Assembly (NCBI GenBank): GCA_003150225.1
Contig: QAND01000027.1
Location: 1 to 64,000, forward strand
Reading direction: 5' to 3'
Source of the DNA: Bacillota bacterium
Lineage (GTDB): Bacteria; Bacillota; Clostridia; Christensenellales; QAND01
Length of the DNA stretch: 64,000 nt
Shown: positions 41,162 through 52,094 of the stretch, piece by piece
Layout of the letters: every line of letters starts with the position of its first letter
Numbering within the stretch: the first letter of the stretch is position 1
Program-made: the position numbers and the translations under genes
The notes under the pieces: model-generated
The model's input: the letters and a program-made list of their open reading frames with translations, nothing else
Database searches by the model: none
What the model was told of the DNA's origin: nothing

Positions 41162-42094
41162 ATGAATCGAGCGCAGGCCATGGAGCGGATCAAGGCCCGG
41201 AGAAGCCGGGCGGAATATCAGGCCAACCATCGGCGGTCCCAGTTAATGGAGGGGGATGCCGTCTGCCGCCGTCTGATGGAGGAGCGCGCCCAGGCTGGTC
41301 AGAACGCCCTGGAGCGGATACAGAGCGGGGAGGGCGCGGAGGTCAGCGCCCAGCGCATCCTGGAGCTGGGCCGAAAACTGGAGGCCCGGGTAAGGGAGCT
41401 ATTAAAGGAACGGGGCCTTGGGAGCGATTTTCTGGCGCCAGCCTATACGTGTCCCATCTGCAAGGACACCGGTCTTCGGCCAGACCGGAGCCCCTGCAGC
41501 TGTCTCTGTACTCTGATGATGGAGGGCCGGCCCAGCGGCGTGGATCGGGAGACGGATTTTTCCGCCTATGATGAAAGGCTTATTCCAGCGGGGGAACAGC
41601 GGGAGAACACCCGGAAGCTTAGGGACGACCTCATTGCCTATGCCAAGGGATTTCGGCCGGGCTGCGGAAATCTCTTGATCCGGGGTGCAGCGGGTTTGGG
41701 GAAATCCTTCCTATTGGGCTGTACTGCTACCGCCATCAACCGGCGGGGATACAGCGTGATGTACCTTACCGCTTACGATCTTTTGGAGCGGTTCCGGCAG
41801 AAGCACATCGCAGGGGAGGATACCCTTCCTCCCATTATGGGAGCGGATTTCCTGGTCATCGACGACCTGGGTACCGAGCCCATGCTGAAGAACATCTCCA
41901 TCGAATATCTCATGGCGGTGCTAAACCATCGGAGCGCCAAAAAGCTTCCCTATGCCGTGGCCACCAACCTTACCATGGCGCAGCTCATGGAGCGGTACGG
42001 GGAACGGATTGTGTCCCGGCTGATGGACCGGGCTCGGTTGGTGCAGCTTACCGGCCAGGATCTACGGCTGGCGGCCCTGCGCGGCAACGCATAA
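41162..42094 (+). CDS. DnaC/DnaI-like helicase loader ATPase
   Basis: A 310-residue AAA+ loader. The N-terminal helical domain carries a zinc site in APAYTCPICKDTGLRPDRS PC-CLC arrangement, as in DnaI. The ATPase domain from about 170 has Walker A LLIRGAAGLGKSFLLGC, Walker B DFLVIDDLGTEP and sensor YAVATNLTMAQLMERYGERI with the Arg finger in VSRLMDRARL. It follows the DnaD-like gene by 19 bases, so both belong to one primosome operon. It loads the replicative helicase onto DNA, by family knowledge. Confidence 0.92.
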   Translation: MNRAQAMERIKARRSRAEYQANHRRSQLMEGDAVCRRLMEERAQAGQNALERIQSGEGAEVSAQRILELGRKLEARVRELLKERGLGSDFLAPAYTCPICKDTGLRPDRSPCSCLCTLMMEGRPSGVDRETDFSAYDERLIPAGEQRENTRKLRDDLIAYAKGFRPGCGNLLIRGAAGLGKSFLLGCTATAINRRGYSVMYLTAYDLLERFRQKHIAGEDTLPPIMGADFLVIDDLGTEPMLKNISIEYLMAVLNHRSAKKLPYAVATNLTMAQLMERYGERIVSRLMDRARLVQLTGQDLRLAALRGNA

Positions 42095-42104
42095 GGAGAG
42101 CGGC

Positions 42105-42842
42105 ATGGCAGAGAAACCCGTCAATCCCCACGCACAGCATCGGGAACGGATGCGCCGCCGGATCCGGGAAAATGGGTTTGATTCCCTTCTGGATCACGAG
42201 CTTTTGGAATACATCCTGTATTTTGCCATTCCGCGGGGGGATACCAATCCCCTGGCTCATCGGCTACTGGCGGAGTTTGGCTCTATCAGCCATGTACTGG
42301 ACGCAGAATACGATTCCCTTCTTCGGGTGGAAGGAGTGGGGCCTAGGACGGCATCTCTCCTAATGAGTTTTGCGCCTATGCTCAAGCGGTATAGCCTGTC
42401 CAAAATGGGGACGGCGCCCAAGCTTAACACCTGCGAGCGGGCGGTGGCCTATGCGAAGTCCCTCTATATTGGCGCGGACCGCGAGGTACTGTACCTATTG
42501 TGCCTGGACGTCCAGTGCAACCTGCGGCGTGCGGCGGTGTTGTCCATCGGAACGGTGGATGAGGCGGTGATCTATCCCCGGAATTTAGTGGAGCAGGTGC
42601 TGAAGTTCGGCGCTAAGAACGTCATTCTGGTACACAATCATCTATCCAGCAGCTTCTCTCCCTCCCGCAGCGACGTTCAAATGACCAAAAAGGTTCTGGT
42701 GACCCTGAACGCCATCGACGTGAACCTTTTGGACCATCTGATCATCAGCGACAACGGCTACTACAGCTTTGTCCAGGATGGGAAGATCAACACGGTATTG
42801 GAGCATGGGCAGGTTGCCTATGCCGCCGACCGGGAAGTTTGA
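42105..42842 (+). CDS. RadC/JAB-domain protein, atypical
   Basis: A 245-residue RadC-type protein. N-terminal HELLEYILYFAIPRGDTNPL and a helix-hairpin-helix at LRVEGVGPRTASLLMSF. C-terminal JAB domain: LLCLDVQCNLRRAAVLSIG, then NVILVHNHLSSSFSPSRSDV. The metal-binding His-x-His is kept, but the usual HNHPSG reads HNHLSS, so Pro and Gly are lost. Function is not settled for the family. It shares the operon with the DnaD and DnaC genes. Confidence 0.85.
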   Translation: MAEKPVNPHAQHRERMRRRIRENGFDSLLDHELLEYILYFAIPRGDTNPLAHRLLAEFGSISHVLDAEYDSLLRVEGVGPRTASLLMSFAPMLKRYSLSKMGTAPKLNTCERAVAYAKSLYIGADREVLYLLCLDVQCNLRRAAVLSIGTVDEAVIYPRNLVEQVLKFGAKNVILVHNHLSSSFSPSRSDVQMTKKVLVTLNAIDVNLLDHLIISDNGYYSFVQDGKINTVLEHGQVAYAADREV

Positions 42843-42905
42843 GGCTGGGTCATAGGCCGTGGAGGCGTTCCATATCCTTAATAGGGATAAAGGGGGACTG
42901 CCGAC

Positions 42906-43763
42906 ATGGCTTTTTTTTGTTCCAGAGAAAGGCTGGACGCGGTTTTGATCGTTTGCTGTTTGTGCGCGGGTCTGTTCATCGCTGGGTTTTCCCGGCTCTT
43001 TCCGGCTCAGGAGGAGGAGGGGATCCGGCTGCCCGTCCTCATGTATCACAGCATCTTGAAAGACCCAAAGCGGGCGGGGAAGTACGTGGTTTCCCCCGAT
43101 ACCCTAAAGGGGGACCTTCAATACCTAAAAGAACGCGGCTATACCACCGTGGTGGTGGAGGATCTGATCCGCTATGTGGATCAGGGGACGCCATTGCCTG
43201 AAAAACCGGTGATGCTCACCTTTGACGACGGACATTACAACTATATTTCCTACCTTCTTCCATTGCTGGAAGAATATGATATGAAGGCTGTGGTCTCGGT
43301 GGTGGGGGAGTTTGCCGATACGTATACCGAAACCCCGGACCCCAACCCCAACTACGGATACCTGAGCTGGGAGGAGATCGGCCAATTGGCCAGGAGCGGG
43401 CGGGTAGAGATTCAAAACCACTCCTACAATCTGCATCACCAGCAGAATAGGAAGGGCGCCGGGCAGAAAAAGGGGGAGAGCACCGAAGCGTATCAGAAGC
43501 TCCTCCGAGAGGATTTAACTGAGATGCAAACGGCGCTTTTTCATCGGGCGGGGGTGCGTTCCACCTGCTTTACCTATCCCCTGGGCAACATGAACAGTGC
43601 CTCCGAGGAGGTGGTAAGGGAGCTGGGGCTGCGTGCCAGCCTGGGTTGCGGAGAGCGGGTGAACCGCATTACCCGGGATCCTCAGTGCCTTTATGGGCTG
43701 GGGCGGTTTAACCGTCCTGCCAATGCGGCAAGGGAGACCTTTATGAACCGAATCCTGGAATAG
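42906..43763 (+). CDS. Polysaccharide deacetylase family protein
   Basis: A 285-residue NodB-fold enzyme with an N-terminal membrane anchor (LIVCCLCAGLFIAGFSRLF). Blocks: LPVLMYHSILKDP, the metal/catalytic PVMLTFDDGHYNYISYLLP with the Asp pair, VEIQNHSYNLHHQQN with the HSxxH zinc site, and TCFTYPLGNMNSASEEV. The sporulation-linked or peptidoglycan/chitin-oligomer substrate cannot be assigned. ATG 42906 follows a GGGGG-rich site. It ends the plus-strand block before a terminator. Confidence 0.9.
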   Translation: MAFFCSRERLDAVLIVCCLCAGLFIAGFSRLFPAQEEEGIRLPVLMYHSILKDPKRAGKYVVSPDTLKGDLQYLKERGYTTVVVEDLIRYVDQGTPLPEKPVMLTFDDGHYNYISYLLPLLEEYDMKAVVSVVGEFADTYTETPDPNPNYGYLSWEEIGQLARSGRVEIQNHSYNLHHQQNRKGAGQKKGESTEAYQKLLREDLTEMQTALFHRAGVRSTCFTYPLGNMNSASEEVVRELGLRASLGCGERVNRITRDPQCLYGLGRFNRPANAARETFMNRILE

Positions 43764-43779
43764 GGGCTTGAAGAAAGCC

Positions 43780-43803
43780 AAGGGGGCGGCGAGGCCGCCC
43801 CTT
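43780..43803. terminator. Bidirectional terminator
   Basis: AAGGGGGCGGC / GCCGCCCCTT hairpin between convergent genes, with CTTTGTTTT on one side and GGCTTTCTT on the other. Confidence 0.88.
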
Positions 43804-43809
43804 TGTTTT

Positions 43810-45222
43810 CTAGTCGGCCAAGGGAATCTCCAGAATTTGGCCTACCCAGATGAGGCTGGGATTTCGGATGCCGTTGGCTGCGGCGATCTCGGTGACGGTG
43901 GTACCGTAGCGGGCCGCGATAGCGGACAGGGTGTCCCCGGCCTTGACCTCGTAGGCTTCATAGGTGGGGTAGAGCTCTATGCCGCCCGGGCCAGGAATCA
44001 ACAGGCTTTCGCCCGCGTAGATGCGGTTGGGATCGGCGATGCGATTTAGGAAGGCGATGGCGGATACCGTGGTGCCGAAGCGCTGGGCGATAGCGGACAG
44101 GGTATCCCCCCACCGGACGGTATACCGGGTAGCCTGCTCATCCTGGGAACCGGTGGTGGAGATCTGCAACTTTAGGACCTCGCCGGGATAGATCAAATTG
44201 GGGTTGGCGATGGTGTTGAGGCTGAGGATACTCCGAACGGTGGTGCCGTAGCGGGCCGCGATGGCGGATAGAGTATCGCCCCGGCGGACGGTGTAGTCCA
44301 GGTAGGCAGTTCCGGCGGGATTCTGGTTATGACACCGCACCGTCAGCACCTGGCCGGGATAGATCAGGTTGGGGTTGGCAATGTTGTTAAGCTGTACCAG
44401 ATCGGCCACGGTGGTACCGTAGCGGGCCGCGATGGCCGATAGGGTATCGCCCCGGCGGACGGTTACCTGGATCCGGGTGCAGTCGGGGGTGGTGGGCTCA
44501 GGATCGCTGGGGCTGGGCACCGGAGTAGCGCCGTCCAGGAAGATATCCCGGGTGAATTGATCCCGATCCACATTGCCGGATATGCCGGGAACCCGCCCGG
44601 TGCTGGTGTACTGCCAGCCTATCCAGGAGCGCCATTTGCCGTTGTCCCCCGGTTGGGATACCCCGTAATGGGCCACCCAAAGAGGATATTGCTGGGCTAG
44701 GCCGGGGCTTAAAATGGTGCGGGCGGTATAGGTGTTGGCGTACACCACGCCGGGTAGGCCGGATTCCTCTGTCATGACCTCCATAAAGGCCAGGGAGATG
44801 GCGTTGACCTCCTGGGCCGACAGGCCGTCGAAGGTTTCAAAGTCCATGGCCAGGCGGCAATCGGGAGAGGTTCCGGCGATGACCGACAAGAAGTAACGGG
44901 CCTGCCGCTGGGCCTCGGCTACGGTGGTGGCGGTGACGTTGTGGTAGAATCCTACCTTCAGGCCGGCGGCTTTGGCCCCCTCGTAGTTGCGCCGAAAGTA
45001 GGGATCTTGGTTGGTTCCATAGCTGGAACGAATATATACCACCTGGATGCCGCTGTCCCGAACCTGGTTGAAGTCGATGGCTCCCTGCCATTTGCTGACG
45101 TCGATCCCCTGATAGATGGTGGAATCGGAAGGCGGGAAGGCCAGAGCGGAAACGGCGGTGGTCAAGCAGATACATAAAACCGCCAGGATGATGGCGGATA
45201 ATTTTTTGAGTTTGTGTTTCAT
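43810..45222 (-). CDS. GH25 lysozyme with four LysM repeats
   Basis: A 470-residue secreted muramidase. Signal peptide [22 protein letters not shown]25 barrel from about 37: [57 protein letters not shown] with the catalytic Asp-x-Glu, and [22 protein letters not shown] Pro-rich linker ([12 protein letters not shown]) leads to four LysM units that bind peptidoglycan, each near [18 protein letters not shown] and a PNLIYPG end. ATG 45222 is chosen, with GGAGG five bases upstream. Confidence 0.95.
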   Translation of the reverse strand: MKHKLKKLSAIILAVLCICLTTAVSALAFPPSDSTIYQGIDVSKWQGAIDFNQVRDSGIQVVYIRSSYGTNQDPYFRRNYEGAKAAGLKVGFYHNVTATTVAEAQRQARYFLSVIAGTSPDCRLAMDFETFDGLSAQEVNAISLAFMEVMTEESGLPGVVYANTYTARTILSPGLAQQYPLWVAHYGVSQPGDNGKWRSWIGWQYTSTGRVPGISGNVDRDQFTRDIFLDGATPVPSPSDPEPTTPDCTRIQVTVRRGDTLSAIAARYGTTVADLVQLNNIANPNLIYPGQVLTVRCHNQNPAGTAYLDYTVRRGDTLSAIAARYGTTVRSILSLNTIANPNLIYPGEVLKLQISTTGSQDEQATRYTVRWGDTLSAIAQRFGTTVSAIAFLNRIADPNRIYAGESLLIPGPGGIELYPTYEAYEVKAGDTLSAIAARYGTTVTEIAAANGIRNPSLIWVGQILEIPLAD

Positions 45223-45404
45223 GGCTTCCTCCATGTTGGATTGGACCTTGGGTCCATTTCATACTATGAAAAAGCACCTTATGGGGTGAGCCATGGATCA
45301 CCTCTTAAGGGAAAAAGGAAGCGTGGGAGGGCGGGATTTTCTTTACCTGTTTGCAAGAGGAAAACATGGTATGAAAACGGAGATGCCGGCCCGTTTCATC
45401 GTGC

Positions 45405-45437
45405 ATCAAAGAGGCCCTCATAGAGGGCCTCTTTGAT
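45405..45437 (-). terminator. Terminator after the MATE gene
   Basis: Perfect 15-bp arms ATCAAAGAGGCCCTC / GAGGGCCTCTTTGAT, loop ATA. Confidence 0.92.
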
Positions 45438-45444
45438 TTTGGAT

Positions 45445-46779
45445 TTAGGAAAGGTAGCCGTATACCGGGCTGTACTTTATGGTGAGATACAGGGCAAGAA
45501 GGAAGGACAGCAGCTCCGCTATGGGAGTGGCCCACCAAACCCCCGTTACCCCAAACAGCCAGGCCAGGACGATGGTACAGATCACCAGCAAAAAGAGGGT
45601 GCGGATGAAGGAGAGGCCCGCAGAAACCCTTCCGTTGCCAAAGGCTGTAAACATGGCCGAGGCAAAGATGTTGTATTCCTTAAACAAAAAGCTAAAGGCA
45701 TAGATGCGGAAGCCCGCTACCGTCAGCTCATAGACCTGGCTGCCGGGGGCAGAAAAGACGGCGGCCAACGGATGGGCCAGCAGAAGGGTGCCAAAGGTCA
45801 TGATGAGGCTGACCGCAAGGCAGGTGCCTGCGCTGATCCGGTATAGCTGCCGCAGCTTTTTTACCTCCAGGCTGCCATAATTGTAGCTGAACAGCGGCGC
45901 GATTCCGATGGAATAGCCTAGGCTGACGGAGATCAGTACGAAGTCCAGATACAGGAGGATGGAAATGGCCGCCACCCCGTTGGGGCCGATGAGCCGCATC
46001 ATGATGATGTTGAACAGGAAGGTGGTGACGCTGGTGGAAAGATTGCTGACCATCTCGGAGGAGCCGTTGGACATGGCGGCGCAGAGAGCCCGCCAATCGA
46101 CCTTGGGCTTTACAAAATACAGGGGCGCCGTGCGGTTGCGGGTGAAGGAATACAGGCCGTATAGCGCGGTGATGGAATACCCAATCCCGGTGGCGATGGC
46201 GGCGCCCGATACCCCCATGCCGCAGACGGCAATGAAAAAATAGTCCAGCACTACGTTGGCGATGCCGCTCAATAGGGTTACCACAAGGCCGGCATGGGGT
46301 CTGCCGTTGGCCACAAACAGGCTTTGGAACTGCACCTGCAATAGACTGAAGGGAAGGAAAAATACCAGGGGGAGCAGGTATTCATAGCAGTAGGCGAACA
46401 CCGCCTCGTCTGCTCCCAGAAGATAGATTATGTTCCTTAAAAAGAGCAGGGACAGAAGGGAGACCAGGAGGCTTATGCCGGTGGAGCACAGGGTGATGAA
46501 GGAGAGAATCCTCCGAGCCTCATCGGGATTTCCCTCTCCCAGCTTTTTGGAAACGATGGCTGCGGCACCGGTGCCAAACATGGTGCCCAGCCCCACGATC
46601 AAGCTTAGAAGGGGATATACGATGTTGATAGCGGAAAAGGCGTTGGTGTTTACCAGCCGGGCCACAAATAGGCCATCCACAATGGTATAGAGGGACATCA
46701 CCACCATCATCAGGATGGAGGGAAGGGTAAACCGCAGCACCGCTTTTCGCGTGATGGGAAAATTCAGCTCCTTATTCAA
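45445..46779 (-). CDS. MATE-family efflux transporter
   Basis: A 444-residue multidrug/Na+ antiporter-type protein with twelve membrane segments. Family landmarks: FTLPSILMMVVMSLYTIVDG at helix 1, FSAINIVYPLLSLIVGLGTM, GTGAAAIVSKKLGEGNPDEA, VVLDYFFIAVCGMGVSGAAI, and in the second half SVTTFLFNIIMMRLIGPNGV. It overlaps the MarR gene by eight bases with a TTG start at 46779 and GGAGGCG upstream, so the regulator and pump are co-translated. Substrate unknown. Confidence 0.93.
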   Translation of the reverse strand: MNKELNFPITRKAVLRFTLPSILMMVVMSLYTIVDGLFVARLVNTNAFSAINIVYPLLSLIVGLGTMFGTGAAAIVSKKLGEGNPDEARRILSFITLCSTGISLLVSLLSLLFLRNIIYLLGADEAVFAYCYEYLLPLVFFLPFSLLQVQFQSLFVANGRPHAGLVVTLLSGIANVVLDYFFIAVCGMGVSGAAIATGIGYSITALYGLYSFTRNRTAPLYFVKPKVDWRALCAAMSNGSSEMVSNLSTSVTTFLFNIIMMRLIGPNGVAAISILLYLDFVLISVSLGYSIGIAPLFSYNYGSLEVKKLRQLYRISAGTCLAVSLIMTFGTLLLAHPLAAVFSAPGSQVYELTVAGFRIYAFSFLFKEYNIFASAMFTAFGNGRVSAGLSFIRTLFLLVICTIVLAWLFGVTGVWWATPIAELLSFLLALYLTIKYSPVYGYLS

Positions 46780-47209
46780 TTTGTATTCGCCTCCAATCGT
46801 AACGGGAGATTTCGTGGAGAATTTCCTCAAAAAGGGAGAGCTCCTGGGGCGTATACTGGTCCTTGAGGCGTTCTTCGATCCGTTCGAACAATTTGTCATA
46901 CAGGCGCATGGCCCGGCTCATCTCGGGGCTCAGCCGGATGTAGTTGACCCGCTTGTCCGCTTGGCTCTGTTCCCGGAGCACCGCTCCCTGCCTGACTAGG
47001 TCGTTGACCTTCAGGGTGGCGGCGGATCTTGTGATGGAGAGAGCATCCGCCAATTTGGTGACGGTACAGTCCTCTGTGACGTCGATGACGTTCAGATACA
47101 GAAGGCTATTGTAGGATAACCCGGAAAAAGCGTCCGAACCGTTCATCATTTGCAACTCATGGAGGGCCATCCGATAGTAAAAATGGTTGATTTCATCCAC
47201 GACGGACAA
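46772..47209 (-). CDS. MarR-family transcriptional regulator
   Basis: A 145-residue winged-helix regulator. DEINHFYYRMALHELQMMNG forms the dimer helix; SYNSLLYLNVIDVTEDCTVT and KLADALSITRSAATLKVNDL the HTH; VREQ-type wing ends VLREQSQADKRVNYIRLSPE. It probably represses itself and the MATE pump through the palindrome at 47227-47256, with a small ligand relieving repression. TTG 47209 is preferred because GGGG lies eight bases upstream; GTG 47218 would touch it. Confidence 0.9.
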   Translation of the reverse strand: MSVVDEINHFYYRMALHELQMMNGSDAFSGLSYNSLLYLNVIDVTEDCTVTKLADALSITRSAATLKVNDLVRQGAVLREQSQADKRVNYIRLSPEMSRAMRLYDKLFERIEERLKDQYTPQELSLFEEILHEISRYDWRRIQIE

Positions 47210-47226
47210 GGCACACACCCCTTTTT

Positions 47227-47256
47227 ATTAAGCAAATTTAATTAAATTAGCTTAAT
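47227..47256 (-). promoter_or_regulatory. MarR-type operator palindrome
   Basis: A 30-bp near-perfect palindrome (outer arms ATTAAGC and GCTTAAT, AT-only centre, one symmetric mismatch pair) that begins directly downstream of the -10 and covers the likely start site of the marR-MATE transcript. Confidence 0.85.
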
Positions 47257-47257
47257 G

Positions 47258-47286
47258 ATATTACGATGGTTTTTTGGATTCGTCAA
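47258..47286 (-). promoter_or_regulatory. Sigma-A promoter of marR-MATE
   Basis: Minus strand TTGACG, 17-base spacer, TAATAT, next to the operator. Confidence 0.88.
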
Positions 47287-47298
47287 GGGCTAAAAGAA

Positions 47299-47324
47299 AA
47301 ACAGCGCCCACGGGGGCGCTGTTT
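47299..47324 (-). terminator. Terminator after eno
   Basis: AAACAGCGCCC / GGGCGCTGTTT hairpin 17 bases after the eno stop. Confidence 0.88.
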
Positions 47325-47340
47325 GATCCGTGGCTGCGGG

Positions 47341-49037
<1,697 letters not shown>

Positions 49038-49110
49038 GGAATCACCTCGGGTTTAGTATGGCTTTGATCCCCGCCTTCATACCAAGAATTGTGAAAATGC
49101 CCAAAACGCG

Positions 49111-49135
49111 AAAAGCCCCCATGACCGGGGCTTTT
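49111..49135 (-). terminator. Terminator after the DUF378 gene
   Basis: AAAAGCCCC / GGGGCTTTT hairpin downstream of the leftward DUF378 gene. Confidence 0.85.
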
Positions 49136-49147
49136 CATGGAAAACAG

Positions 49148-49354
49148 TTATTGCTCGCTGCGGTGCCCATCGTGGGTAGCGAAAAAGGAAAAACAGATCA
49201 GGGCAGCGATGCCCACGAGGGTATAGATGATCCGGCTGACGATGGCCGCCTGACCGCCGAAAATCCATGCCACAACGTCGAACTGAAAAATTCCGATTGC
49301 GCCCCAGTTCAGACCGCCGATGATCAGCAGGGCGAGGGCAAGTTTATTAAACAT
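49148..49354 (-). CDS. DUF378-family small membrane protein
   Basis: A 68-residue protein with two helices: KLALALLIIGGLNWGAIGIF and IVSRIIYTLVGIAALICFSF. The Gly-Leu-Asn-Trp-Gly motif is the signature of DUF378. No function is known. AAGGAGTG lies before the ATG and a terminator follows, so it is a single-gene unit. Confidence 0.9.
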   Translation of the reverse strand: MFNKLALALLIIGGLNWGAIGIFQFDVVAWIFGGQAAIVSRIIYTLVGIAALICFSFFATHDGHRSEQ

Positions 49355-49553
49355 TGTGATTTCACTCCTTGATATAAAATGTGGTGCTGAAGATTCCGTT
49401 TACATTGTTTGCAGATGCCGCCATCCATATGCTGGGGAGTAAAGGAAAACAAAATGTTTTTTTCCAGTTTTAAGGGATGAGTTGCCCTGACCCTATGCAA
49501 AACGCTTTTACCATGGCATACTATCAATCGTAAGGCTGAAAGGAGCGGATCGA

Positions 49554-49901
49554 ATGGAATCCATGGTGGTGTTTTACGCCTGTGATGATTTGACGGAAAC
49601 CACGGCGTTTTACCGGGATCTACTGGGGCTGCCCGTTTGGCTTGACCAGCCCGGCTGCCGCATCTTTGACACAGGATACGGATACCTTGGCTTTGTGGAG
49701 CGGGAACGGACGGTGGAAGCATATCAATGCATCTCTTTTAATCTTAAGGATCGGGCGGCTGTGGATGCTCAGTACCAGCGGCTAAAGGATGTGCTTTCCT
49801 GCACGCAGCCTCAGCTTCACCAGCGTTTTCCCGTCTATTCCTTCTTCGTAAAGGATCCCAACGGCTACACGGTGGAATTTCAAAAAATTACTCAACCATA
49901 G
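49554..49901 (+). CDS. VOC-superfamily (glyoxalase/bleomycin-resistance fold) protein
   Basis: A 115-residue protein. VVFYACDDLTETTAFYRDLLG and FDTGYGYLGFVE form the first half; FPVYSFFVKDPNGYTVEFQK the second, with the family Asp-Pro-Asn-Gly and terminal Glu metal ligand. The N-terminal His ligand is missing from this first strand, so metal-dependent catalysis is uncertain. Alone in its transcript, ATG with GGAG upstream. Confidence 0.85.
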   Translation: MESMVVFYACDDLTETTAFYRDLLGLPVWLDQPGCRIFDTGYGYLGFVERERTVEAYQCISFNLKDRAAVDAQYQRLKDVLSCTQPQLHQRFPVYSFFVKDPNGYTVEFQKITQP

Positions 49902-49926
49902 AGACCCTGTATTGAGAATACCCCTG

Positions 49927-49955
49927 GCTGGATATCCTTTATCCAGCTTTTTTTG
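49927..49955 (+). terminator. Terminator after the VOC gene
   Basis: GCTGGATA / TATCCAGC hairpin and eight T. Confidence 0.85.
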
Positions 49956-49962
49956 TTGACCC

Positions 49963-49992
49963 TTGACAACATATGGATGGTTTGGGTTACAC
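49963..49992 (+). promoter_or_regulatory. Promoter of the alcohol dehydrogenase gene
   Basis: Consensus TTGACA at 49963-49968 and a weak -10 (TTACAC) after an 18-base spacer. Confidence 0.55.
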
Positions 49993-50032
49993 TGGGAAAG
50001 CAAAACTATACAACATAAGGAGGAATTTTAGC

Positions 50033-51190
50033 TTGTATAATTTCACCTATGACATCGGGACGGTAGTGCATTTTGGCAAGGGCCAGATTGAAAAGCTCCC
50101 AGAGGCTGTTTTGCAGTATGGCAAAAAAGCCCTGCTCTGCTACGGGGGAGGAAGCATCAAGAAAAACGGCATCTATGACGCCGTCACCCAAGGCTTTTCC
50201 CAGGCGGGCATCCAGTGGGTGGAGCTTTCCGGCATCGATCCCAACCCTCGGGTTACCTCGGTGGCCGAGGGAGCAAAGCTTTGCCGGGATAACGACGTAG
50301 AGGTGGTGGTGGCCGTAGGCGGCGGCAGCACCATCGACTGCGCCAAAGCCATCGCCTGCGCGACCTTCTACCAGGGAGACCCTTGGGATCTCATTACCCA
50401 GAAAGCGCCCATTACCAAGGCATTGCCGGTGCTGTCGGTGCTGACCCTGTCTGCTACCGGCTCCGAAATGGATTGCGGCGGGGTGATCAGCAATCTTGAG
50501 ACCAACGATAAGATCGGCTTTGGTGCTCCCATGCTGCGGCCCAAGGTATCCATTTTGGATCCCGAATACACCTTTAGCGTATCCAAGTACCAGACCGCAG
50601 CCGGCACAGCCGATATCATCTCCCACATTCTAGAGGTATACTTTAGCAGGGAGACCGATTTCTATCTCAACGACCGGCTGTGTGAAGCCCTTTTGAAAAC
50701 CGCCATGCACTTTGGAAGGATCGCGGTGGAGGAGCCCCAGAACTATGTGGCCCGGGCCAACCTCATGTGGACTTCCTCCCTGGCCATCAACGATCTCATC
50801 AGCTATGGCAAGGGCTGTGCCTGGTCCTGCCACCCCATGGAGCATGAGCTATCCGCCTTCTTTGACATTACCCATGGCGTGGGACTGGCTATTCTGACGC
50901 CAGCCTGGATGGAGTACATTCTTTCAGACGTCACCGTGGACAAGTTTGTGGAGTATGGTGTTAACGTGTTTGACCTCCGCTCCGAAGGAAAAGACCGGTA
51001 CGATGTTGCTCGGGAAGCGATCGCTGCTACTCGCCAGGTGTTTGTGGAGATGGGTATTCCTACAAGGCTGTCGGAAGTGGGCATTGCCCGGGAGTCCCTT
51101 TCGGCCATGGCCCAGAAGGTGGATCTTCCCGACGCCTATGTTCCCCTGGGCCCCAGCGACGTGCTGAAGATCTATGAGATGTGCTTCTAA
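50033..51190 (+). CDS. Iron-containing alcohol (butanol-type) dehydrogenase
   Basis: A 385-residue group III alcohol dehydrogenase. NFTYDIGTVVHFGKGQIEKL, NAD(P) loop VVVAVGGGSTIDCAKAIACA, LTLSATGSEMDCGGVISNLE, and the metal site in ADIISHILEVYF... and AWSCHPMEHELSAFFDITHG with the His pair. The wording is close to clostridial YugJ/BdhA-type NADH-dependent butanol dehydrogenases. TTG at 50033 is chosen, nine bases after AAGGAGG; upstream in-frame codons overlap the promoter. Confidence 0.93.
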   Translation: MYNFTYDIGTVVHFGKGQIEKLPEAVLQYGKKALLCYGGGSIKKNGIYDAVTQGFSQAGIQWVELSGIDPNPRVTSVAEGAKLCRDNDVEVVVAVGGGSTIDCAKAIACATFYQGDPWDLITQKAPITKALPVLSVLTLSATGSEMDCGGVISNLETNDKIGFGAPMLRPKVSILDPEYTFSVSKYQTAAGTADIISHILEVYFSRETDFYLNDRLCEALLKTAMHFGRIAVEEPQNYVARANLMWTSSLAINDLISYGKGCAWSCHPMEHELSAFFDITHGVGLAILTPAWMEYILSDVTVDKFVEYGVNVFDLRSEGKDRYDVAREAIAATRQVFVEMGIPTRLSEVGIARESLSAMAQKVDLPDAYVPLGPSDVLKIYEMCF

Positions 51191-51194
51191 ACGT

Positions 51195-51224
51195 AAAAAA
51201 CAGCGGCGAGAGCCGCTGTTTTTT
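51195..51224. terminator. Bidirectional terminator
   Basis: AAAAAACAGCGGC / GCCGCTGTTTTTT with GAGA loop between convergent genes. Confidence 0.9.
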
Positions 51225-51239
51225 GATAGAAGCAGAATA

Positions 51240-52094
51240 TTATAATCCGTACACTTTGCTTTGATCGGTCTCCCACCACATAACAAAGGAGCGGGTCTCC
51301 CGGCGGAAGGTAACGCTGCCGTCGGAATTCTGGGTGAGGAACCGGTCCAGATTGGCCCGGTATACGTCCATTTTGCCAGGGGCCACGGTGCCCAAGCTGA
51401 CCATCTCGGCATAGGCCTCCTCTCGGCAGCTAAAATCCCGAGTGAAGCCATCGGTGAGGATACGGACGTTGGGGTCGTAGCCCATATCGTAGACCATGTT
51501 ATAGGTGACGTTATAGCCAACCCGCCGGTCCATGGGGAAGGGACCGCGCCGTTCCTCCTCCTCGGAGCAGCCTACAAAGATATCATGAAGGATGTTGGGA
51601 ATGCTGGGGGCATTGGCCCAGGCCATGATCACCGCGATGCGCCGGGCAAAGCTGCTGAGCTTGCGCAGGTTCTGAAGTCCTACCGAGCGGGACGCGATGA
51701 CGATGTCATGCTGCTCCAGATCCCGTCCTAGTTCAGCCGTCTCCCAGTCCAATAAACGGGGAGTGAGGTTGGTGACCCCAGCGTCCTTGGCGTTTTGGAT
51801 GCAGTGATTCAGCATTCGTTGTGCGGAATCCACCGAGGTAACGCTCTTGGCCCGCTGGGCCATGGGAACGGAAATGCGCCCGGGGCCGCACCCCACATCC
51901 AAGACGGTGTCGGTGGGGCGGGTTTCAAAGGCATCCAAGAATCCCACGGTATAGCTCTTTTCCATGGCGGCCATTTGCTTGTACATATCGGCCGCCCGGT
52001 CCCACATGTTGCCCTCCTCTTTTTGTTGGGGCGGGGCCATGGGAGGCCGGTTTAAGCGCTGCAATTCCTGCCAGTTGATAAGCGGCTGTTTCAT
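51240..52094 (-). CDS. Class I SAM-dependent methyltransferase
   Basis: A 284-residue methyltransferase. N-terminal INWQELQRLNRPPMAPPQQK then MWDRAADMYKQMAAMEKSY; SAM loop TVLDVGCGPGRISVPMAQRA; VTSVDSAQRML acidic motif; IVIASRSVGLQNLRKLSS. The C-terminal part is family-specific (FFVGCSEEEERRGPF-like). Substrate unknown. It sits behind a leader of about 200 nt with an internal terminator, so expression is probably riboswitch- or attenuation-controlled. ATG with GGGGATC upstream. Confidence 0.85.
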   Translation of the reverse strand: MKQPLINWQELQRLNRPPMAPPQQKEEGNMWDRAADMYKQMAAMEKSYTVGFLDAFETRPTDTVLDVGCGPGRISVPMAQRAKSVTSVDSAQRMLNHCIQNAKDAGVTNLTPRLLDWETAELGRDLEQHDIVIASRSVGLQNLRKLSSFARRIAVIMAWANAPSIPNILHDIFVGCSEEEERRGPFPMDRRVGYNVTYNMVYDMGYDPNVRILTDGFTRDFSCREEAYAEMVSLGTVAPGKMDVYRANLDRFLTQNSDGSVTFRRETRSFVMWWETDQSKVYGL

